From positions 1 to 6,361 of the forward strand of contig JAHFHB010000119.1 in assembly GCA_023247135.1 (NCBI GenBank): a stretch of DNA of 6,361 bases. The letters run 5' to 3'. The DNA comes from Candidatus Omnitrophota bacterium (GTDB taxonomy: Bacteria; Omnitrophota; Omnitrophia; Omnitrophales; Aquincolibacteriaceae). Numbering within the stretch: the stretch's first letter is position 1; each line of letters begins with the position of its first letter. The notes under the pieces were generated by a model. That model did not search any database and was not told the DNA's origin. It saw only the letters and a list, made by a program, of their open reading frames with translations. Made by a program: the position numbers and the translations under genes. Positions 1 to 4,600 of the stretch are shown here, in pieces.

Positions 1-470
1 TGGAACGTGCGTGCAGGCGCGAATTTCCGCGCTGTGATCTTTTGGTCATGGCGGCTGCCGTCAGCGATTTCAGGCCCCCGAAAATGAGTCGGGGAAAACT
101 GCCGCGCGCAGGCCGCTTGCGCCTTGACCTTGAAAAAACACCGGATATTCTGGCAGGACTGGCGCGGATTAAAAAAACTCAGCAGGTCGTCGGTTTTTGC
201 CTTGAAACCCGAGACTGGCTGAAGCGTGCCCGCCGCAAACTTCAACGGAAGAAACTGGATGGGATTGTCGCCAACTATCTCTCCAAAACGCAGCGGCCTT
301 TCGGCCCCGGCCGCACGACGATGGCGCTTGTAGATTCAGACGGGAAGGCTCGCGTGCTCCGGCAAAGACCGAAGGCGGAGTTGGCGAGAGCGATTCTGCG
401 TTGGGCCGTTCAGATCCGGTGCAGGGATTACGGCCTTTCCGGGCGTAAAAAGAAATATAAAAAAAGATAA
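1..470 (+). CDS. coaBC: Phosphopantothenoylcysteine decarboxylase/synthetase CoaBC, C-terminal (CoaB) part, 5'-truncated
   Basis: The gene enters from the left edge. The first full codon is at position 3 and the frame stays open for 155 codons to TAA at 468-470, so a TTG at 42 is not a real start. The visible part is most of the CoaB half, which ligates cysteine to 4'-phosphopantothenate using a nucleotide (CTP in bacteria) in cytoplasmic coenzyme A synthesis. Family marks are: FPRCDLLVMAAAVSDF (visible residues 8-23), then a Lys-containing stretch GKLPR where KIKK is usual, TPDILAGL, VVGFCLET, LDGIVAN, and a PFGPGRTT segment. The last segment lacks the Asp/Asn usually seen there (FGsDxN). 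The protein ends in an unusually basic tail, GRKKKYKKR. The N-terminal CoaC flavoprotein half would lie upstream, or the gene could be a stand-alone coaB. Identification is from remembered family motifs and is strong; the activity of this divergent copy is inferred. Confidence 0.9.
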   Translation, partial: ERACRREFPRCDLLVMAAAVSDFRPPKMSRGKLPRAGRLRLDLEKTPDILAGLARIKKTQQVVGFCLETRDWLKRARRKLQRKKLDGIVANYLSKTQRPFGPGRTTMALVDSDGKARVLRQRPKAELARAILRWAVQIRCRDYGLSGRKKKYKKR

Positions 471-477
471 AAGTCAG

Positions 478-483
478 TATAAT
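478..483 (+). promoter_or_regulatory. Candidate -10 element upstream of the lipoprotein gene
   Basis: A perfect TATAAT lies 8 bases after the coaBC stop and about 60 bases before the lipoprotein GTG. No recognisable -35 box sits 16-18 bases upstream and there is no TG extension. In AT-rich DNA this could be chance, so it is only a candidate for separate transcription of the lipoprotein gene. Confidence 0.3.
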
Positions 484-531
484 AAAAACTCGTTTTTTTA
501 ATTCGGCAAATTATTTTACGGCAAATGCAAC

Positions 532-537
532 AGGAGG
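532..537 (+). promoter_or_regulatory. Ribosome binding site that fixes the GTG start of the lipoprotein
   Basis: AGGAGG, continuing as AGGAGGAGG to 540, ends 8 bases before GTG at 546. The in-frame ATG at 525 lies before this site, so using it would place the Shine-Dalgarno sequence inside the gene and add a glutamate-rich stretch ahead of the signal peptide. The site therefore supports GTG 546. Confidence 0.8.
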
Positions 538-545
538 AGGCGTGT

Positions 546-1028
546 GTGAAAAAAAAATCAAAATGGATTTCTTGGATGCTGCTTGCAGGAATTGTTTTGA
601 GCGGGTGTGCGGCCGGGGGCGAGGGCGGCATCGGTGAGCGTGAGTCAGGCGCCTTGTTGGGCGGCGGGCTTGGCGCAGGTCTGGGCGCAATTATCGGGAA
701 CCAGACGGGGCATGCCGGAGCGGGGACGGCCATTGGTGCCGGTGCGGGTGCTTTGGCAGGCGCTCTGATGGGAGAAGCGAATCGGCGCAATAAAGAGAAT
801 ACGAAAAAAGAACTGCGCCAGGAAATGATGCAGCAACAGTATCAGGGGCAGTATGCGCCCCAGCCTTATACGGGACAACCTGCGGCTCCTCAGCCCGCTT
901 ATCAGCAGGCGCCGGCAGCTGCTGCGCAGGAAGCTAGCACAAAATACAATCCGAGAACGGGGCAGACTTTTCCGGAACGTTATCAGTATGACCCTGCGAC
1001 CGGTGAAGAATTGCAGCGTCTGCGTTAA
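546..1028 (+). CDS. Glycine-zipper outer-membrane-type lipoprotein
   Basis: This encodes a predicted 160-residue lipoprotein starting at GTG 546, chosen for the AGGAGG site 8 bases upstream. A Lys-rich n-region (KKKSK) and hydrophobic core lead to the lipobox LSGC with the lipidated Cys at residue 21. Ala at +2 and +3 shows no inner-membrane retention Asp, so outer-membrane sorting is likely. Residues 35-76 form a Gly/Ala-rich glycine zipper (repeated GxxxG, GAGLGAIIG type) like those in SlyB, OsmB or YmgG-like proteins, able to form a packed transmembrane hairpin. A charged helix (about 77-95), a Gln/Pro/Tyr/Ala-rich linker (96-131), and a C-terminal tail with two related motifs, YNPRTG and YDPATG, follow. 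The family is linked to envelope integrity; the exact role is unknown. The gene stops 18 bases before tRNA-Cys with no terminator seen between. I recognise the class, not a specific named gene. Confidence 0.87.
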   Translation: MKKKSKWISWMLLAGIVLSGCAAGGEGGIGERESGALLGGGLGAGLGAIIGNQTGHAGAGTAIGAGAGALAGALMGEANRRNKENTKKELRQEMMQQQYQGQYAPQPYTGQPAAPQPAYQQAPAAAAQEASTKYNPRTGQTFPERYQYDPATGEELQRLR

Positions 1029-1046
1029 TCGTTCCATTCCTGTTTT

Positions 1047-1121
1047 GGCGCGGTAGCAAAGTGGTAATGCACGGGTCTGCAAAACCTGTATTCGGCGGTT
1101 CGATTCCGCCCCGCGCCTCCA
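1047..1121 (+). tRNA. tRNA-Cys(GCA)
   Basis: A complete cloverleaf is visible. The acceptor stem GGCGCGG (1047-1053) pairs perfectly with CCGCGCC (1111-1117). The anticodon stem (1072-1076 with 1084-1088) encloses the loop CTGCAAA with anticodon GCA at 1079-1081. The T arm GGCGG-TTCGATT-CCGCC spans 1094-1110. The discriminator is U (1118), the hallmark of tRNA-Cys, and CCA is encoded (1119-1121). The sequence closely resembles E. coli tRNA-Cys as remembered. It begins 18 bases after the lipoprotein stop. Confidence 0.97.
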
Positions 1122-1202
1122 CGCTTACGGAGACTTCCTTGGTATCCGAAGCGTGGTGCCTGCGCAACAAGCGCAGGTACACGCTTACGGAGACTTCCTT
1201 GG
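1120..1202. repeat. 23-bp direct repeat at 60-bp spacing next to tRNA-Cys
   Basis: Two exact 23-base copies lie at 1120-1142 and 1180-1202; each begins CACGCTTACGG and ends ACTTCCTTGG. The first copy overlaps the last two bases of the tRNA-Cys CCA end. The spacing makes it a 60-bp unit present about 1.4 times. The second copy also forms the 3' arm of the adjacent hairpin. Possible explanations are a tandem duplication, a small palindromic interspersed element, or the scar of something inserted at the tRNA 3' end. No integrase or transposase gene is present in the window. Confidence 0.8.
1141..1195. repeat. Long imperfect inverted repeat (hairpin) between the two tRNA genes
   Basis: The inner stem 1157-1165 with 1171-1179 is 9 bp (one G-U) around the loop AACAA. 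After a single bulged G at 1156, 1149-1155 pairs perfectly with 1180-1186. After a bulged A at 1187, TCCG (1145-1148) pairs with CGGA (1188-1191). Weaker pairing can reach 1141-1195. No T-run follows, so an intrinsic terminator is unlikely. It could be a REP-like palindromic element or an RNA processing signal between the tRNAs. Confidence 0.65.
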
Positions 1203-1245
1203 GGCACATGCATTTTCCGATTTCAAAAATAAATCTGTGTTTACT

Positions 1246-1333
1246 GCCCGGATGGCGAAATCGGCAGACGCAACGGACTTAAAATCCGTCGGGACGTTAA
1301 ACTCCCATGCCAGTTCAAGTCTGGCTCCGGGCA
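1246..1333 (+). tRNA. tRNA-Leu(UAA)
   Basis: This is a class II tRNA with a long variable arm. The acceptor GCCCGGA (1246-1252) pairs perfectly with TCCGGGC (1326-1332), and the discriminator is A at 1333. The anticodon stem ACGGA/TCCGT (1273-1277, 1285-1289) encloses the loop CTTAAAA with anticodon TAA at 1280-1282. The variable arm pairs GGGA (1291-1294) with TCCC (1303-1306). The T arm is GCCAG-TTCAAGT-CTGGC (1309-1325). GTA follows the discriminator, so CCA is not encoded and must be added by a nucleotidyltransferase, unlike the tRNA-Cys next to it. Confidence 0.96.
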
Positions 1334-1334
1334 G

Positions 1335-1383
1335 TAAGGGCAGAGCAGGGGCGCTTACTCGCAAGACCCCTTAGTTTTTATTT
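1335..1383 (+). terminator. Possible intrinsic terminator after tRNA-Leu
   Basis: TAAGGG (1335-1340) is complementary to CCCTTA (1368-1373), which is followed by GTTTTTATTT. A GCG/CGC inner pairing (1351-1353 with 1360-1362) is possible. An alternative pairing of GTAAG (1334-1338) with CTTAC (1354-1358) competes. The loop is long, so the fold is weak, but position and T-run fit the end of the tRNA unit. Confidence 0.4.
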
Positions 1384-1492
1384 AAAATAATTTTATTTTT
1401 CGTTAATAATTATTTGTAAGGTTTATCCCGCCTTGAAGTTCCTTAAAACAGCATTTTAAATTAAATTGTTTGCATTAATAGATTTACAGTGT

Positions 1493-1521
1493 TTGACAAA
1501 ACATTATTTAAGTGCTAACAT
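1493..1521 (+). promoter_or_regulatory. Near-consensus sigma70-type promoter with extended -10 for the giant gene
   Basis: A consensus -35 TTGACA (1493-1498) is followed by a 17-base spacer and the -10 TAACAT (1516-1521), preceded by TGC, giving an extended -10. The upstream DNA from about 1374 to 1492 is very AT-rich and could act as an UP element; I see nothing else in it. A start near 1528 would give a leader of about 45 bases before the ATG at 1573. Confidence 0.75.
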
Positions 1522-1557
1522 TAAAGCATCTTAATGTCCTTTCAGGATTTTATTTCC

Positions 1558-1563
1558 AGGAGG
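1558..1563 (+). promoter_or_regulatory. Ribosome binding site for the giant gene
   Basis: AGGAGG ends 9 bases before ATG 1573. An earlier in-frame ATG at 1534 lies close to the predicted transcription start, has no such site, and would place this one inside the gene. The site therefore selects ATG 1573, which also puts the signal peptide at the true N-terminus. Confidence 0.85.
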
Positions 1564-1572
1564 AATAAACTC

Positions 1573-1677
1573 ATGCATGACTTCCAATTCAATTCTCCGG
1601 CCCGCAAAAAAATCACAGCCTTCATCGCGTCTTTTCTCCTGACGTTCAACCAAATTGCCCCGCACGGAGTGTCTGCC
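1573..1677 (+). other. Sec signal peptide of the giant protein
   Basis: Residues 1-35: a positive n-region ending ARKK (residues 10-13), a hydrophobic core ITAFIASFLLTF, and a likely signal peptidase I site after VSA (A35). No lipobox Cys is present, so the protein is exported without lipidation. Cleavage at A39 (VFVA) is an alternative. Confidence 0.8.
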
Positions 1678-4600
1678 GTTTTCGTCGCGGACCAAAACCA
1701 GATGTTTAATGCGGTGGTGACTCCTGAAGAAGCCGCGCAGAAAGAGCAGGCGGCCAAGCAGTCTGCTTCGAATCCCTCAGAAACCACACAGGATTTTTTA
1801 ATGAGAGACGGCGCGCTTTCACCGGCCGGACTCAATCCCGTTCAGAGTGCCGCTGCCTTGGACGCGCGGGCCGTGCAAACCCAAACCGGAGCCGACACAA
1901 AAAATGAAATCCGCAATTATCCTGAAGTTTATTCGGTCGGCGAGGCGCTGAATCAGTTCTCAAAAGATTATGCCAGCGCGGTGATTGTGAATCATGTCAC
2001 GGGAGCCGACCTCAAGAAACTTGTCGAGGGGGATCTGGAAGTCGGCTTCGCGGTTTTGAAAGGCAAACTGGTACTTTTTACCAGCGGTAATGATGACGAG
2101 ATTCGCGTGCTGCAGCCCGTCAAGGATCTATTAAAGGAAACGGCCCTTTTTGGCCACGTGCATCCCGTTGCCCAGCGCGCGACACCAAGTTTGGGAGACT
2201 TGGCCGCCGCCGGCGATCAGGCGGAGTATCTGATCGGTGCGGATGGGGTTTATACCTTTGAACGAAACGGCATTGTCGGAGATGCGGCGACATTGGACAG
2301 TTTTGCCGAGACGCTGGATCAGCAAATCGATACGGAAGCCTCTTCCGCGGAAACCCGCGAATGGCTGAATAAATTTGTCCAGGCGATCGACGACTACAAC
2401 GAACATCCGGAAGCGGCCGAACAATGGCGTGCCGGCGATCCACCGACAGTGCTGCCCGGGTTCCCGATCCTGGGTTTCTTTAACGGCGGCGGAGCGCCTT
2501 TCATGAGTCAGTGGAACAGCCAGCCGGCTTCGGACACGCAGTTCCGGGTGGATTATGACGTGCGTATTAATGGAAGCTTTCAAGGGAGCGTTATTAATTT
2601 TGGGGCCAGTCCGAGCGGTCCGCAGAATTTAAGCGCGTTCAGCAAATTTACTTTTGAAATCCGCACCAATAACGCGACCTGCAGTTCGGCGAACTGTCTT
2701 AAGATCGAATTTAAAGATACCAATAACCGCGTGGCGGCCGTTTTTGTGAAAGGGCTTTCTGCGGCTTTTCAGCAGGTGGATATCCAGAAAGCGACGCTTT
2801 TGATTTCCAATGCCAACATCAATTTCAATGCGATCAAGGAAATTACTTTTGTCGAAGATACGGGTTTGGCCAGCGCCACTAAACAGGGTTTCTTCGAAGT
2901 GAATACCGGCGGTTTGAGTTTCAACGCGAAGATCAGTCCGGATGCGTCCATTGGGGCGGGAGCGATCACACCGGCTCCGGCGACCAGCATTGGGGCGCGT
3001 CCTGCGCTGACGGGTTTCGCCAGTTTTGACGCGGTGACGGATCCTAACAGTACTACCACGGTCAATCTGGCTTCCACCAATACGGCGAATCTTGTTTTTA
3101 ACCATCTTACAAGCGTTTCCTACGGCGGCGTTTTTATGGAATATGACAATTTCGCGACGAATGATAATAATGCCGGAACGACGACGGATATCGAGTCCAT
3201 CAGCCTCACGCAGAAATTTCCGGCCGGAATTATTTTGGAGCTTGCCAGTGCAAACAGCACGGTCACCAGTGCCAAACTCGAAGTCACCGATGTCAATGGC
3301 AAGAAGGAATACGTGACCTTGCAGGGGATTACCAACGCGGCCCAGCGCTGGAAGGTCCTCGCTTCGCAGTTTCAGGAAGTCGACATCACCAAAATTCATA
3401 CGCTTGCGCTGGTGGTCGAAGGACAGCGCTCCAATCACCAACTGACGGTCCACTGGGGCGATTTTGCTTTTGTCCCCCTGCTCAATCCGGATGCCAGCCT
3501 GACATCCGCCGATGTGACCAAGCTTCCGCTGACCAGTGTAAATATCCGGCCCACGCTGACGGGATTTAACAGCGCGAATGATGCCAGCGACCCCTCCAGT
3601 AGTACAGGGCTGACGATGCTTTCAAAAACGTCGGGGCAGCTGACCCTGAATCATTTTAAGAACACGACGTTTGGCGGCGCTTTTCTGAGTTACGATGATC
3701 TCAACACTGCCGCAACCACGGAAGTGATCAACTTGAATACGCTTTTCCCGAACGGGATCAAGTTTGGTTTGCAGAGCCCCAATTCAGGCGTGACTCAAAT
3801 CAACCTCGAAGTGACGGATATTAACGGGAAGAAAGATACCGTAGCTTTAAACGGAATTACAAATGCGCTGAAGTTCTGGAATATCGGCGTTGGGGCGTTC
3901 GATGAAGTGGATGTGACCCGGATTCAAGCGATTGCACTGGTTGAAACAAGCGCGAACCGCTCTGCGGCAATTACGAACGCGCTTTTGAACGTGGAATGGG
4001 GTGATTTTGCTTTCACCCCCAAGATTAATCCGGATGTGACAAATCCGGCGATTACCACGGCGCCGGAGGTCAAGATAGGAGTCCCCTCTCCCAATCTTCC
4101 GCCCAATGTACCCTCGCTGCATCTGGAACGGCCGGTGCTGACCGGGTTTGCAAGCAGTGATTCCAGCTCGTCGAGTGTCAGTTTTACCTCTGCAAGCTTG
4201 TCCCAGTTGACTCTAAATCTTTTTAACGACAACTCATTTGGCGGCGCGTTTATCGATTACACGAATCCTTTCCTGGCAGCTGAATCGGGGTTCAATATGA
4301 ACACCGCTTTTCCCAGCGGGCTGGTATTGGGTTTGGACAGCCCGGACGGTGTGAGCCAGGTGAAGTTTGAAGTGACGGATATGGACGGCAAGAAAGATTC
4401 GGTTTTACTGACGGGCGTGGATGCGACCACGCGCCGCTGGAAAATTACGCCCAGCCAGCTGGATGAAGTGGATCTGAGCAGGATTTTAACCATGACGATT
4501 GTGGTGGAAGGCAAGAATATCGGCAAGCATGTCAATCTCAACTGGGGCGATTTTGTGACGACGATGCCCGTGGCGCCGGATGCGGCGAACCCGGCGATTA

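Noticed and set aside
485..499. A-run then T-run after coaBC as an intrinsic terminator
   Set aside because: The AAAAACTCGTTTTT stem contains only A-T pairs with no GC stem, so termination is not supported.
1120..1202. CRISPR array
   Set aside because: Only two repeat copies are present, the spacer between them is itself palindromic with the repeat, and no cas gene is in the window.
645..1213. Minus-strand and alternate-frame open frames over the lipoprotein and tRNA-Cys
   Set aside because: The plus-strand lipoprotein has a lipobox, a glycine zipper and a strong ribosome binding site; the others are its shadows or read the tRNA antisense.
1061..1374. Small plus-strand open frames at 1061-1282 and 1153-1374
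   Set aside because: They run through the tRNA-Cys and tRNA-Leu genes and the intergenic hairpin, so they are not protein genes.
1537..1547. TCCT-TTC-AGGA inverted repeat in the leader as an operator
   Set aside because: A 4-bp stem is too short to separate from chance and has no second copy.
1534..1572. Earlier in-frame ATG at 1534 as the start of the giant gene
   Set aside because: It sits within a few bases of the predicted transcription start, has no ribosome binding site, and would bury the AGGAGG at 1558 inside the coding region.
1542..2583. Minus-strand open frames at 1542-1835, 2120-2443 and 2131-2583
   Set aside because: They overlap the signal peptide and JAMM-like region of the forward gene, overlap each other, and show low-complexity or Arg-rich translations typical of shadows.
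2629..3453. A 274-codon open frame on the minus strand
   Set aside because: It lies antisense to the giant gene, gives an Arg/Gly/Ile-rich protein with no motif, and is matched by shorter antisense frames in other units. It follows from codon use and repetition in the real gene.
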